Notes: generated by a model from the sequence alone, not told the origin. A stretch of 64,000 bases of DNA from Cristatella mucedo (GCA_009760855.2 WPIO01000023.1:4852501-4916500), one strand, 5' to 3'. Shown: positions 21,776 to 34,904, counted from the stretch's first letter. A program made the numbers and translations.

Positions 21776-24530
21776 AAAAAGAGACACGGCTAATAGGTTG
21801 CTAGTACAGTGTACGCTTGCATTCGCACTGCAGCTCTCTTTCGTACATCTCAGTTTAGCAGAGTAAGTCTACCCCAAAAGCATCTATTCTCTGTGTATCA
21901 GCGGACAGAACGGCAAGCCTTGAAAGCGGGCTACCCACCAACGCCGCCGAGAGCTGGTGCACTTTCTTGGAGTTCACAGCGGCTGTCCAACGTTCTTCGA
22001 GTGGCATCAGCAGAGGTGCGGAACTTTCGCTGGTGACAGCAACAGTTCAATACTGAAAAGCGATCCCGACGACAGACACGGGCAAGTTTGGCACTCAGTA
22101 GCCTGTGGCGACCAAAGTAAGACGAATCAGTATGACTAAATATTCAAATTCTACCGTTGGGTAGCTTGCTTAGTGATTAAAACGCTATAGCACCAAAACG
22201 GGCATGCACCCTTTCTACCTAGTGGAAATCAGCTCTTTCGAGATTTCAGTTGGGGTCTCAGCAATCACCACTTGACTTTTGCGGGGTTACCAATCGCCCG
22301 CTGACTTAGAAGTGGGGGCTCGCTTGCCACGATGGCGTCGCACTGCAACAGCATCGCTCAGAGAGAGGCAACCCGACTACGCCATCGACAGCGAAGAGTC
22401 GGCGATCGAACGCGCACGTAGACACCTTCGGGCTGCCCCGCTGGCGTAGTGTCACTTCGACAATCGATCGAAGCAGGAGCGTCTCGCGTTCGGTCGAGTA
22501 TTGTGAGAAGCACGACAGAACTTAGAGCAAGCGATCTCTCCAGCAGTCGCACTGGCGCTACTGCTGGCACCAATGGAGAGCGCACCGAGCTCTCCTCCTC
22601 ACTCTTTGGTACTGGAATCGCCAGCAATACATCGCGGGCGGCGGCGGTACTGCTGCTTTCGTTGTTCTGCGATCTTTGCCATGCGCTCTTCACCGAGTTC
22701 CAGATCGGGACAGCGCGCAGACGTTTGCCTTTTCTACGGTGCCCCCCTCCCTGCGGTATTGAGCGGGGCGAGCGATAGCGGCACTAGGTGGCGCCCGGCG
22801 ACCGAGTGGATGACTTGTAGATGAACGGGCAGGTGTCCCTCGGTGCTCTGCCGCGAGACTGTGAAATGGGGTGCTGCGGTGCGATTAAAATACGCCACGA
22901 CCAGCAAGGCGACGAAAGTAGCTGTTCATTGTTGGCCATTCGATAGTGGATCATCGGTCATCGTAAGCGCGCTTCGCGCTGACTGCACGAACCGGTCCGA
23001 TCGGTTTAAAAACGAATCGAACACTTTAAATCCCGATACAGTTGACCCTGTGTGCCTGCAATCGCTAGATAGTCCCGACTCTGAAGGCGGACCGCTATAA
23101 GAACAGTAAGAATCTAGCGGCTAGCAGAGTGGCCGCCGATGCACAACTACACAGCCTAAATTACATTTAGCTGTTCATCGCCATAGGTTCAATTTCTCGT
23201 TCTTTCAAAGTCTTGCATAAGGAGAGGGGCAGTGGAAGCGGCGGTGCTCTAGATCTGACAGACTATGACTGCAGAGATATTTATCAGTATCGGTTCGGGA
23301 AATATACCGGCTCGAAACCGGTCGCGTGATAATCTACGGTCGGGCAGCATACGTGCCTTACTATGTGTTATATTCAGTCAGTTGAAATTGAGAATTTGCA
23401 CCATGCAGGAGTTTTGTTTTGTTACACTTCGCGTTGGGCAGTCGATGGGCGGCACTTTATGCACCGTCCGAGAGCTATTTCGCGACGCCACGGCCGATGC
23501 TGAATGCCCACAAAGCTGCTCCAGCAGCGCTGTCGTATCGACATCTCCGTCGCTATGGATACGGATTTTTTATCTTAAGGTAGTGATGCTCTTCGCTTGC
23601 TGCCGAGTTCCGCTACTGTAAGCCTACCTGCAGATGGGGGGGTATTGGGGTTGCACCTACAAGTCACAAGCCGTGGCTCTCCAGAGGCTCAGAGAGCGGC
23701 GCCTGTATTTATCAGGCTGCGGCTGGGTCTGGTACCGTCACCAGCAGCACTGCACTTGAGGATACTTGTTCCCTCGGGTCGCAGAAGCCTCTGTAACCCG
23801 TCTGTAACCGTACTTAGAATAAAAGAAGGCGTGACCGCCCCTGCTGTTTGCAATACTCTGAAATTCGCCGGGGCATTGGATGGGTCAGCTTCTGACACAC
23901 ATCCGAAGTTTTGCAGTCCCACGTCTTCTCTAGTCTGCCAGAAAGCTGCTCAGAAGACGATATGGTAAGATATTTGCCTCCGCTCAAAATGAGCGCTCCA
24001 ACTAGTTCCGCAGATGCTCACTAGGGTTGAGAATGAGAGAGATTGGCTCGGCCAATAAAGGACGCGGATACCTCAGACAGCAAAGACTTGCACTGTCGCC
24101 GCTTTGCGCGACTGTTCATTTGTGAAACATTGTCTGTATGGAAAGGGCCCAACGTAGTGCTCCCGGCATGATTTAACTGCCCAGATTAAGGCCTGATTTG
24201 GATGCGCTCCTAAACGGTAGAGTGAAGTACAATAATTTTAGCTGAGAAGCAGTGCAAGCTTCAGCGGGACTCTCGCACCGAGCTCTACCCCCTCCCCAGG
24301 TCGAGTCTCCTGTCGAGACGCACCCACCGTCGACGAGCCTTTATTTCTTCCTACCGTATGAACCTTGGGTACGCGGCATTATTTAGTATTTTTAAAATTA
24401 TGTACCAATATGCAAATAGGTATTTTGCTTCTTTGCTGTTTCTTGGATTCCTCGCCGCTATCTGAGAAGACTATTGGGATATTAGCTTAAAAATTAAAGG
24501 TTAAATTAAAGGTTAGCCGATTGCTGTTAG
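21776..24530. other. no firm gene; CpG-richer stretch 22300-23100
   Basis: Both strands carry moderately protein-like frames at 22358-22778. A plus frame at 22843-23100 ends SLDSPDSEGGPL and looks the most natural. Without splice signals or a recognised domain, none is called as a gene. Confidence 0.4.
22843..23100 (+). CDS. hypothetical ORF, 85 codons, doubtful
   Basis: The frame includes VKWGAAVRLKYATTSKATKV and FKNESNTLNPDTVDPVCLQS, with an acidic/Pro end. Balanced composition distinguishes it from its Arg-rich neighbours. No domain is known to me, and no acceptor is convincing. Confidence 0.2.
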   Translation: MLCRETVKWGAAVRLKYATTSKATKVAVHCWPFDSGSSVIVSALRADCTNRSDRFKNESNTLNPDTVDPVCLQSLDSPDSEGGPL

Positions 24531-24690
24531 CCAATAGCTGATTGAGCAGCCTCATTTGTATAACAATAGAAGACTTCGAATGACTACCATCGCCTCTTGC
24601 CGAGGACAAAGTAGGACTGCCCGCTGCAGGACTCGAACCTATGACTTTTGTCGTTGGGTGCGATCGCTTCGCCCCCTGAGATGAGACCCA
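24531..24690 (-). mobile_element. SINE type A
   Basis: Reverse complement of the family. The degenerate B box appears as gactcgaacct at 24630, and the body as cagcctcatttgtataaca. Confidence 0.75.
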
Positions 24691-25261
24691 TAGCTTTAGT
24701 GCTTTTTGCGAGTATGAATGATCTTTACTTCTATGCAATTCTCTGAGAGGGTATTGCGTCTTATTGGCTTAATGTGCATATGCAAGGCATACAAAGAAGG
24801 CGACAAGTTTTGCCTGCCCATTGGGCTCAAACTTTGCAGCTGTAGATGAGGCGTGGCCGGTACGGGGTTCGGAACTGATTGCTTTGCTACTTCTGCACGT
24901 TTCACCCCTTAGCCTACGGAGTCATAACTTTGACTTGTTATTTTATCATCTGCTTACTATTTTCAATGGCCATCTAATAAAGCCTGCAACGGTCAGCCGC
25001 GTGAGATCAATATAAGCCAAATGCAGTATTTGTCTGTTAATTTATGATTTAGTTCCTAGAGATATATCAATATGCAAGCTTGCACCAGTGGAAAATCACG
25101 GAAAACTCACACTTTGCTTTGGAAAGCGTGCCTGAATGTCCGCTGACCTAGCTGGTGAGCTCTCTCTGACTGCTAAAATTGGGATTCTTAGTTAATGAAG
25201 CCAAAACTGCACGGAGGGAACAATAAAAAGTATGTTAAATTATATTTAATAATTTACTTGT

Positions 25262-25355
25262 ACAATCTAATTTAGATAATAATTAATAATAATAATTCAC
25301 TTGATAAAGCGCCCTTAGAGAACTTAATCTCTCTCTAGGCGCTTAAAGAAATGTA
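25262..25355 (-). mobile_element. LINE 3' tip only
   Basis: The tail aataattaataataataatt is followed by cacttgataaagcgccctta gagaacttaatctctctc. Only about 90 bases of the element remain. Confidence 0.8.
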
Positions 25356-25701
25356 TTCGTCAGCGTTGGGTAGATAATTAACATTGAATTTCGTTTATGG
25401 AGCGTTAATACCGTCTTTAAATTTATATCAATTATATACACTATGCCCCCCTCCCGAAAGAGTCGTGTTCAGATTCTATGTGTGCATGTCCATCGCTTAC
25501 CAAAGACAGGCGCAGCAAGGCATGTTCAATTTCTACTACACCATTGCAAGTTGCAGGCACATATGCAGATTGGCAAATTATCTACTGTTTTTGACATGCC
25601 GATAATCATCGTAGTATAGACCCCACAACGGGCAACTATTCAGGCATGATATCGGCACCTAATCCACTAACTGACTAGCATACAAACCTAGCTCATTATA
25701 G

Positions 25702-25724
25702 GGGTTTATATATATATATATATA
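25702..25724. repeat. (TA)n microsatellite
   Basis: About eleven TA dinucleotides, just left of the diverged tandem array. Confidence 0.9.
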
Positions 25725-25839
25725 TCGCTGTATTGAAAGTGCAGCATCATCCTTTCAGCTATTCTCGAACGTGCAATCGAGGGCAAAGTGAGGCAATCGA
25801 CGGCAACGACGTGAGAAAATAGATTGATCTTGGCCCAGT

Positions 25840-27480
25840 CACTTTTCAGTGATTTGTGATGGATCATAATGGATTGCCGTATTTGCTCGACCGTTTGCAG
25901 TGTATTGCTCAAGATTGAACAGTCAGAGCTGATTGAAAGGGTTGAAAGCATGTGCGCGGTTCGCAGTAAGATGTTGATGTTACGTGGAATGAGAATTGGA
26001 GCCTGGTGCAGGTGATTTCTCATCGATTTGCCACAAATTGTAGTATTGGTCCCTGCCATTGCTGTCGATTGCCGTGCATTGTTGACAATTAACGTGCAAA
26101 ATAGCTTGAAAGTCCTACGATTTCACTTTTAGCACAAAGAAACGTGAAATGCGATGACAATTGGCCCTTCGTGCAGCCAATTTGTGGTCGACTTGCCACG
26201 GATTGTATCGGATTGCTGCTTCGAGCCGAGCCGTTGGCATTGATTGTCATGCATTGCCCGAGATTGTACGAGCGCAATTGCTTAAAATGATGTGGTTGGA
26301 CTTTATAACCAGTGTGCTTTGAAACATAATCTTAAAATTGGAGCATTGCGAAACCAATTTCAGGGCATTTTGCATCGGATTGCTGTAGATTACCGTATTC
26401 GCCCGGGCCATTGCAGTCAATTGCAGTGCATTGCTACCAAATGGTCACGGCAATAATAGTGAAATTGTGCGATTACTCAATAACTAAAAATTAGAGCAAC
26501 ATGCAATCACTATTAGAGCTATAAGTGTCCGTATTCTGGTCGTTTTGCGGTGGGTTGTGGTGGATTGACGTACTGGCCCGGGCAGTTGCAGTCAATTGCA
26601 GTGCACTGCTGCAGAATAATCGAGGCAATTATAGTGAAGTTATGCGAGTACACAATGACCGAAGAGTAGAGCAGCGTGCAATCCTAATTAGAGCTTGTAG
26701 TGCACGCGTTCTGGTCGCTGTGTGGTGGATTGCAGCGGCTTGAGGTGGATTGCGGTATTGGACCGGGCCGTTGCAGTCCATTGCATGAGAACGTGTGCGC
26801 ACAATGGAGTGAAATGTTTTGGGTACACTTTGAACGGAGTTTAGTCCTTTGTGCAATGTCAATTAGAGCTTCGCGGTGACGATTTGAGGATAATTACCAG
26901 TGGAATGCGGTGGATTTCGGTAGTTTTCCTGGTCGTTACAGACGATTGCCACCCATTGCCACAGTGCGAGGACGCACAATTTGTTTTATTTTACTTGGTT
27001 GTGCACACAGCATGGTGCACTTTAATATGCAATCAAAACTGGAGCTCGGCGCAATCTATTTCGATTTTTCGTGCGGTTGATTCGGTGGATTGAAGTGGAT
27101 TGTAGTATTGGCCCCCTGGCAACTGCAGTCGGTCAATTGCAGGGCATTGCATGAAAACGGCAGTGCCAATGCAAGTGAAATGTTTGAAGTGCAATTTTTG
27201 CGGAATGTGCTGTTATAAGCAATCAAAAAAGGAGCTTTTCGAACAGGATTTTTTTTGTTTCGTTATGGAAATCAGTGGATTACGGTATTGGCCTGGGCCA
27301 CCGAAATCTGATTTCAGTGGACTTTGTGAGAACACGTGAGCGGAATCGCGAGAAATTATCTGGGTACATTGTACGCGTAGCTCAGTTTGATATTCCAAAC
27401 TTTTGGAGCTGTTCGCAGCTGATTTGTGGTGGATTTGACGGGAGCTAGAATGAATTTCGGTGAATTGTGGTACAGGCGTT
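25840..27480 (+). repeat. diverged tandem repeat, about 180-bp unit
   Basis: A composite motif returns every 165-190 bp: ggtggattg-c/a-ggtattgg, then cccgggccnttgcagtcaat, then tgcagtgcattgc, with agtgaaat and attagagct words further on. Clear copies begin near 26020, 26200, 26378, 26560, 26748, 26912, 27088 and 27272. Weaker ones flank them at about 25870 and 27455. Copies differ from one another by perhaps a quarter to a third of positions. No gene is present. Confidence 0.75.
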
Positions 27481-27782
27481 CGACATCGAAGCTCATTTGC
27501 ATAAGTGCGTGCAGGCTAGCAGCGACATAAAATTTGGTAGACAGATAAATTCAAACGTGTACTACAATATCAGCGCAAAATTTGAGTTTGGCAATGCTTA
27601 GGTCTGGGCGATGTTAGCCAAATTCGAGTGGATGGCGGTGGATTTCGATAATTCGTCGAACCCGGCCACGACCCATAGTCAGGAAGTGACAGTCCGCCCA
27701 AGCACGGCCTTCCACGAGCCTGGCGAACTCTCGCTGCTTCGTGATAACCTATATATAACAGGCCTTACTTTCTTTAGACTCG

Positions 27783-27892
<110 letters not shown>

Positions 27893-30119
27893 TGTAATTG
27901 AGAATGGAAGGAGCAGCGAAGTGCAGCTCGACAGGGCGTGCGTGCGTAGTCGGAAGCGTGGGGGAAAAAAGTTGGTCATTGCAAACGAACTGTAGGAGTG
28001 ATTTTTCGAGTCTTCTACTCAAATCGGCCATTATCAGTTCATTGAGGATTGTGTATTAGATTTTAATCATTCACCGCGACAGCTCATAGGCATGCTGAAT
28101 TTGTTCTTGTCTCCAGCATCTGGCTCAAGGAACAATTTCGAACACGCTGTTTTGTTTACTTGACAGCCGCTGGCTACATGACTATTCTGAGAAGTTGGCA
28201 TTTTAAATTAACTAGGTGGGCGACAACGCCATCTGAGCAGAATCCGTCATTCCAAAACTCCAATCACAATTTGAAGGTATAAACGAATATCTTTTCACAA
28301 CCTTGCCTCGTGAGCATGGGCTTTAATTAATCTTTGTTTAGTTCTTTCTGCTTTAAAAATTTCAAATGTTATGGAAGAAGAATGAAAAGGAGCATCTAAC
28401 TTGCCTCAGACAAAGAAATCATTTTCTGTTGCCGCGAAGGTTGTGAATTACGAATACGCATATATTACATCGAACCCGACATTGGGAAACTGATATCCGT
28501 TCATCAAGCCCAGTTATCAGTTCGAGAATTTAATTAGCTGTGTAATATTCACCGAAAATTTTTAAGACTCACTCATTGATAAGACTCAACTGATTGATTA
28601 TTGTCTGCATTAGAAAAAATGGCGAACGCGTATTCCTAATTTTAAAGTAAATGTTCAAATAACTGGCCATTTTTTAGTTTGTTTTTATCATAATTATCCA
28701 TAGCAATTCATGAATTTTGTTTGGTGCATCTTGACTTAAAAGGCTTGGTTAGAGGATTCTGAAGATTGATTTTTTTAAGGAACCAACAGCGGGCGGCGGC
28801 ACGTAGTTGCAACCTAAACGTGTTACCGTTCATCCTTTTGATCTACGTTATGGAGCTATGGTGTTATGGAGCATGATCTTAACCACTCACTAAAACAAAG
28901 ATATTACCCAGCGATCGAAATAGTGACTTAGCAGAGCATTTCTACTCATTCTTTGTAGGGAACGTAGAAAAAGGATGAGGGAATCCACCCTCTCAGTGCA
29001 TGCACTGCCGACTGCCACACCACTCTACTCTTCTTTTCTCCCCCTCCTTCATGAGTATCTACACGGACCTCGATAAATTTGTTTCTCGTGCTAAAAAGAC
29101 TACTAGCCCTCCAGATCCTCTCCCAACAGTATAACATGTTGGGAAAAATGTTTGGGATGGTTCAATCTAAAAATAAAAAGCCTATTCTAGACCATAAGAT
29201 CCTAAATAGCTTTAGCTTAGTCTCCCTCCTGCTGGTCGTATCCGAGACACTTGAACTCATATTGAGGCGACCCAGCCGCCAAATGATTGCCAGAATTCGT
29301 TTGATTTTGCCACTCATTTCCAATCTTGATAAAGTGTTGACCATTGCGAAGAAATTGCTCTGCTTGAGGCTTGTAATGTGGTTCTGAATAATGCGAATCG
29401 ATTTAAGGCTTTTCTGCCAGCTCTCCTTGTTCTTTCAGCAGCATTTCACAATGGACCATCCAAACCTTCCGGGACACCTCTCGATATCATCGGATGAGCA
29501 CCTAGGGATCATTGCAAAAATCAGGGCCTGCTCACATCAGAGATCGTTAGCCAAACTAGTTAACGCGCTTGTGACATGGCGTCTGCATCACTAAAATTTC
29601 CGTTACTCCGGACTCTCAGCCTGTGCCCTTAATCAACTGCAACTAACCTTTGGTCTGTCACGAAGGTAGAATGGCCGAGGAGTGGGAAGTTATGCTCTCC
29701 ATCCCTATGGGATTCATCTAAGCACGTTTATTGATAATACCCAAGGACCAATGGAACAATCGGCATGCACATTGGCACAAACCACAAGGGTAACATGAGC
29801 TATCTTTTGATGTAACCATAGCTGTCATGTTGACCTTCGGGTGAGCTTTAAGAGTCAAGGTCACGAATCTCACATGTAAAGAGCCAAACATGGCTATCTT
29901 GTTAAAAATAAAGCGATTCAAAAGACCATGCTTTGTGAAAATAAGCCCCAAACTCCTCAAAAGATGCAAGAACCTTGGCTAGACGTAGACAAGTTCTCAA
30001 AAAAGTAAAAATTATTTGACATGTCAAATTTTGAATGTGTCAGCAATATCTAAGTTAAAAGAACATAAAATGAAATGTTATTCTTACCTAACCTAAGATG
30101 GATGATAGTGAATAAATAC
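27893..30119. other. no gene; possible LINE debris at 29190-29640
   Basis: Mostly AT-rich DNA. At 29190-29640, pieces such as HSILDKVLTIAKK-like words, AKIRACSHQRSLAKLVNALV and a PLDIIS-like segment suggest a second, older non-LTR element on the plus strand, too broken to assign. Confidence 0.35.
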
Positions 30120-30293
30120 TAGCCTATTTAATAGCCTCTTTTGTATAGCGATAGAAGAGCCTTTACGGCTATCACCACCACTTGCAGGGGCAATAAAGGA
30201 TCGCTAACTGTTGGATTCGAACCCACGTCCTCGAGAATGAGGTCGTGAAAAGCAACCGCCTTACCTAGTGTGCTGTACCATCACCGCTCACCA
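30120..30293 (-). mobile_element. SINE type A
   Basis: Shows tttgtatagcgatagaagag ccttnacggctatcaccnc and a B box as ggattcgaacccacg, all reverse-complemented. Confidence 0.85.
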
Positions 30294-30398
30294 GTGCAAC
30301 TTACACTCCAAATTTCAAATTGATAGTATAAGAATTTTCCCAGCTGTAAAATTTACAAGGTACCGAATACCACTGCGTGAAAAATACTTCAAGAAATC

Positions 30399-30551
30399 TA
30401 GCCAATCGAACAGCCTCATTTGTATAGCGGTAGAAGAGCCTTAACGGCTATCACCGCCGCTTGCAGTTGGCAATGAAGGATCTCCCACTGCAGGATTCGA
30501 ACCCACGGTCTTCGCATGTGACGAGCGAGCACCTTACCTCCTGCGCTATAA
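30399..30551 (-). mobile_element. SINE type A
   Basis: A second copy in the same orientation, only about 100 bp from the previous one. Its ggattcgaacccacggtctt is well preserved. Confidence 0.88.
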
Positions 30552-31274
30552 TGAAGACAACGAACGATGTGAAAAATATGCAAATGACGAACAAGAAGCC
30601 CGAGTTACTCGGTTAGACGTTGTAAAACTTTGAAGCGCACACCAAGGAGCGTGCAGGTCAAATTTCACGTCGATCGCGTCATTATTAGCTTACTTGTGAC
30701 ATTTGCACGACCTATAAAAATGGCTTAGACAGAGAAAAGACAAGGTTTTCATCAAACTAAGTCTATCGAATAAGGTCCCAATATGCACGTGGGACGGCGG
30801 CGGGGATGCTGTGGACGCAAAAATAATGCACATGCTAAACGTTGAGTTGTTCGGCTCCCTATCATTGGAGTTGTGACGTACGTTCGATAGAACGGTCGGC
30901 TTTCAAAAGCGCAGCCAGAAGTCGAAATCCGGAAGTCGGAGGGTGGGGGTCGATGAAGGTAAGCTAGACAAGCACACCAGTGCCATGTATCGCACAAATA
31001 TTTCAATAAATAGATAACTACAAACCTCTAGGACTTGCTTAACCTTGCAAGCCAGTTGGGTAACGCCAGTGCAATCTGCACCAACGCATTTTGTCGGCTT
31101 GTACCGGACGCCAATAAGCATAGACCCAACGAGGTTTACCGGCCCACTCGCCTAAGCAAACCACCGCTATAAACTGTGGAAATAAGAGATTGAAATCACT
31201 TTAATTTCCCTTGAATATAACTAAATCAACGTTTGCAGGACGGTTCCTAGGAAATGACGAGATAGCTCGATGTG

Positions 31275-32629
31275 CAGTACCTCGGTTATAAGCAACCCAA
31301 AAATCTAGAGTATAAAGTTTCTTATAGCCCAGGTTTTGTATAGGCGAGGTTTCTTATACGGGATGTTCAAGCGTTTATTTAATTCAAAAAGTTTTATATA
31401 ACCGATGGTATCATAAAATTCACCTTAAGGAGTGAAACCAACTGTAATGTGTACGGAATGCTATTCTTAAAAGCGTTTTTCTCAATCATACCTTCAATAA
31501 GATAAAAGCATCATATTCTGTGAAATTCTCTTCCAAATATAGACTAACTGTGGCCAGCGATTTCAGGGCGTCCGCATGAAAATTTTCCAGGAAATATTCT
31601 GGTCGATTGCAATATCGTCATCTTCTTCGTCTTCATTGCCGTCTGAGGTATTGATACGCTTTCATTTCATCTCGTCGCAGATCTCCCCGTCGGTCAATGT
31701 GCCAAAGCACTCGATCTCGCTGTCAATTGTGTCTTCGCTTCTTTTGATTTTGGAAATCATTGATGGATCAAGATTGAACTGAGCCGCAGCGTCATTCGCC
31801 TTGCTCGTCTTTAACTCATCCATTTGCTCTTTCAAAGTCACAGCCTTCCGCTTATTCGGTTTCTTTTCCGCCGTGATCCTGAAAATGCAAGACGAATATT
31901 TTTAATTTTAATTTACCAATGAATTTTTTTATTACTGATTAAATTATTTCGAATGCTCCAGTTTATGTAACACATGTGGCAAACTTTCCGATCCGTTCGT
32001 GTTCGAGCCAAGAACTCTTTTCCGCGTTTTGCTTTATCGATCGAAGGATTGACAGATAAGAAAATGTATCAATATATTAGATTTTTAAAATTTTTTCTGC
32101 GTAAAACTGAAGAACGCACGTAACGTTTATCATAGAACAACACCTCGTACCGACTTGTCGCAATACTACCTCTGTCTCGCGGGGGCCGCACGCGTCCGCT
32201 TCTATCGCTGCGAGCGACCACGTCTGCGGCCATCTCCTTATGTACGTACTTACCATTCACGCGTCTCAAAAAGTCGAGACGCGAGATGTCACGGCAGCAA
32301 ACACATTAACAAGACACGAAGACAAGCAAGAAATACCTGAACAATAATTACATGAACCACAAAACTACAGTTTTTAATATTATTTTACGCAGATAGGCTC
32401 TTTGATCAGACGAAATCGATTCATTATGTTATGAGCTGCTTATAAGCGAGAGGAAAATGGTACGGGGAACAGAAAATGGCCTGCTTACAAGCGAAGATTG
32501 CTTACAACCGAGTTGCTTATAGCCAATACTCTTCGTGCGTTAAAGATTGGACAAAAAAGGGACGTGGCCGTAGGTTGCTTATATCCGAGATTTGCTTAGA
32601 AGCTAGTTACTTATAACCGAGGTCAACTG
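31275..32629 (-). mobile_element. pogo/Tigger-like DNA transposon, internally deleted
   Basis: The ends are inverted repeats: CAGTACCTCGGTTATAAGCA at the left, and CAGTTGACCTCGGTTATAAG read inward from the right. TA follows the right end and TG (probably a mutated TA target) precedes the left. Sub-terminal regions carry many diverged copies of gcttataagcgag-type words on both sides. Its only recognisable coding remnant is the HTH fragment at 31662-31878. At 1,355 bp it is too short for a full transposase. Confidence 0.85.
31662..31878 (-). pseudogene. CENP-B/pogo transposase N-terminal HTH remnant
   Basis: After a good acceptor (cttgcattttcag, ending at 31879) the minus frame reads KPNKRKAVTLKEQMDELKTS, then DAAAQFNLDPSMISKIKRSE, and stops after ICDEMK. 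The basic KRK-x-LT-x-E start and the A-x-x-F-x-hydrophobic-x-x-S-x-I-S-x-I-x pattern are those of the CENP-B N-terminal DNA-binding helix-turn-helix found in Tigger/pogo transposases. The second HTH, DDE catalytic core and C terminus are missing. In an intact element this domain binds the TIRs. Confidence 0.8.
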
Positions 32630-33863
32630 TAGTGCCTAACATACCTGAGGGTGGTGGACGTGTCCAAACTCCCTCGTGGCTTCCTCGTTGCACAATGGCG
32701 GCCAACCGGAACCGGATCAGCGATCCTGGGATTCAATAGGTGCGGCGGTAATGGGACTCCTTAATTGCCGCAGCCCCGACAGCAGTAAACTACATTACCC
32801 GATAGCCTATTTGCCGAACAAAAGTCACTTCCAGATATCCCGGTTAGAAGGGTGCGTATCGCGACAAGTGTAAACCCCCAAATGGTGGTTAAATAAAGAA
32901 TGAACAGCCCGGGATAGCCATTTACAAAAGCTGGACCCCTCCTCCCCCAGAAAAGAGCGGAGCCCAACTTCGTTGGTTTGGGTTTTCGCTCTTTGATTGT
33001 TATAACTACCAGTCGGAGAGTTGAACTCGAGAGAACGCGTCGAATTATTTGGAATTTCAACGTTTCTCATAGTTTCAAGTGATGGTCTGGCGTCCGTTAA
33101 CTGGGTTGGGTAACTTTTACTTACAAAGTTTGCACACAAAAAACGCCGCTCCATTTGCACAGTGTATTCACAGGGACACACATTATTGAGCAGCTCGATG
33201 GCCTTCTTCCGATGTTAGCATGTCCTACTAAATAATTTGCTTACCAGGTTCCGATCATTTGCCAATCATCAAAACTTGGGGTCGCATTTAAAGCTAGTTT
33301 GTCTTTTAATAGGCAAACGTGTAAAAACCTAAACATTTGGACTATAATTGCTTCGTACATTCTCCCTGAACGGGTATTTCGCACATCGTGCCACAATTGT
33401 ATGAGCTTCTACCGGATCTCAAGCAATCCGCGACTCGACCTCAACATTCTCGCTCTGGCATATATAGGTCGCGTGCATCTCTCTCACTTGCACCGGCCTA
33501 GCTGCCTTTGACCTCCTTGACCTTCCAGCTGGCTATCTCATCTCCCACTCCTTGGCTGCTAGTCGTCTCCTTGTTCCTCGCACTCATTTGGTAATCGAAC
33601 ATTCATTTCGAAAGCATCAAAAGTCTGGAATTAGTACGATGCCACTAACTGAATGAATTTGCACCATTCAAGTCTCAGCTAATGATGCAGCTGCTCCCCT
33701 CTCACCTTTCCTAATGATCCGATTAGCTCGTCTTGTTGTTCCTCTGTGCTTTGCCTGCTTTACTGACAACGAGTCGGAGCTTTTTAAAAACCAGGGCCCT
33801 GCTAACCACTTGCCCTGAGGGTCTTCTTGTGCACCTTAGCTTGCAGGTCTAAGCATTAGGCTT
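32630..33863. other. no supported gene
   Basis: Frames up to 118 codons on the minus strand near 32825-33181 contain frameshift-like switches and no recognised motif. Confidence 0.45.
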
Positions 33864-34036
33864 GTGTGAGCCGCGATGGCGCACTGGGCGAAGCGGTTGC
33901 TTTTCACGACCTCGGTCCCGAGGTCGTGGGTTTGAATCCTGCGGCGGGCGATCCTTTATCGCCACTGCAAGCGGCGGTGATAGCCGCCAAGGCCCTTCTG
34001 TCGGGATACAAGAGAGGCCGTTAAATCGGCTAGTAT
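33864..34036 (+). mobile_element. SINE type A, well preserved
   Basis: Begins gtgagccgcgatggcgcact, includes gacctcggtcccgaggtcgt, the B box ggtttgaatcc, gcgatcctttatcgccactg, and ends at ggccgttaaatcggctag. With the copy at 57844 it gives the clearest consensus. Confidence 0.92.
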
Positions 34037-34108
34037 TTTGTGCGCGTGCTGTTACTGCGAGCGCTAGGAAGCGTGATACATTGCATGACATTAGCTGCCC
34101 ATAAGCTT

Positions 34109-34161
34109 CTTAATTAATTATTATAATTATAATATAATTATAATTATAATAATTAATTAAG
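34109..34161. repeat. AT-rich near-perfect palindrome, 25-bp arms
   Basis: cttaattaattattataatt... is mirrored by ...aattataataattaattaag around a 3-nt centre. It lies about 70 bp after a SINE end, and TTAATTAA words sit at both outer ends. Confidence 0.9.
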
Positions 34162-34904
34162 ATTAATTATTAATTCTTAATTCTTCTCTTGAAGCGAATT
34201 CCAATGCGCCGGGTAGAAACTGAGTTCTCTTGGGACTTTATAATAACGACTTAAAAATACTATTCGTAACATGGCCGCAGCAGTTTTTGGATTTTCAGTT
34301 GATGTGGTCTCACTGTTTAGGCCGTGTTAAGTACAGCAGTTTGCCTTTGCATTACAAATCCGTGATAATACAATTATTAAAATGTTCTTAATTGCCTGCA
34401 ATTATAGTAAGGATTCTGTCCGATTGGGCTCTATACCAGTGCATAAGGGCAGCTCCGCCAATCAGGGTCCGATCATTCAACGCCACCGTGTCATCGATAC
34501 AACGTCGTCAAGACCCATAGCGTTTTAATGTGTATCCCTATCTAATATCATGTAATCTATTTCGGCTTGAAATTTTTGAGGCGATATGTTTCTAATGAGG
34601 GAAATCGTCGAACTGCCTCCTTAAGCATAAATGCGTCGATGAAAAGCAGAAATGCAGCCGCCAGCTGTTTTACCGTCGAGCCAACATGGACAATGATTGT
34701 TTAGTTTTATGCTAGCAGTAAATCCGTGGCGTAATTTAGCTGTGCACGAAAAATGGTTTTCAGCACTTCTTTATTCATTTGGAGCTACAGTCACTTGCTG
34801 CTCATATATAGGCAGATTCACGAAGAATCGCTTTCGTCTCGCAGTTGTTTCAAGGCCGCATTATTTCTAGCTGTTCTCGGCACTATTTTTAGTTATAATA
34901 GTAT
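34162..34904. other. no supported gene
   Basis: AT-rich, with frames under 65 codons. Confidence 0.5.

Noticed and set aside
33864-34036. Functional tRNA gene
   Set aside because: The tRNA-like head is followed by a constant body, repeats at least ten times in the window, and does not form a clean acceptor stem. It is a SINE.
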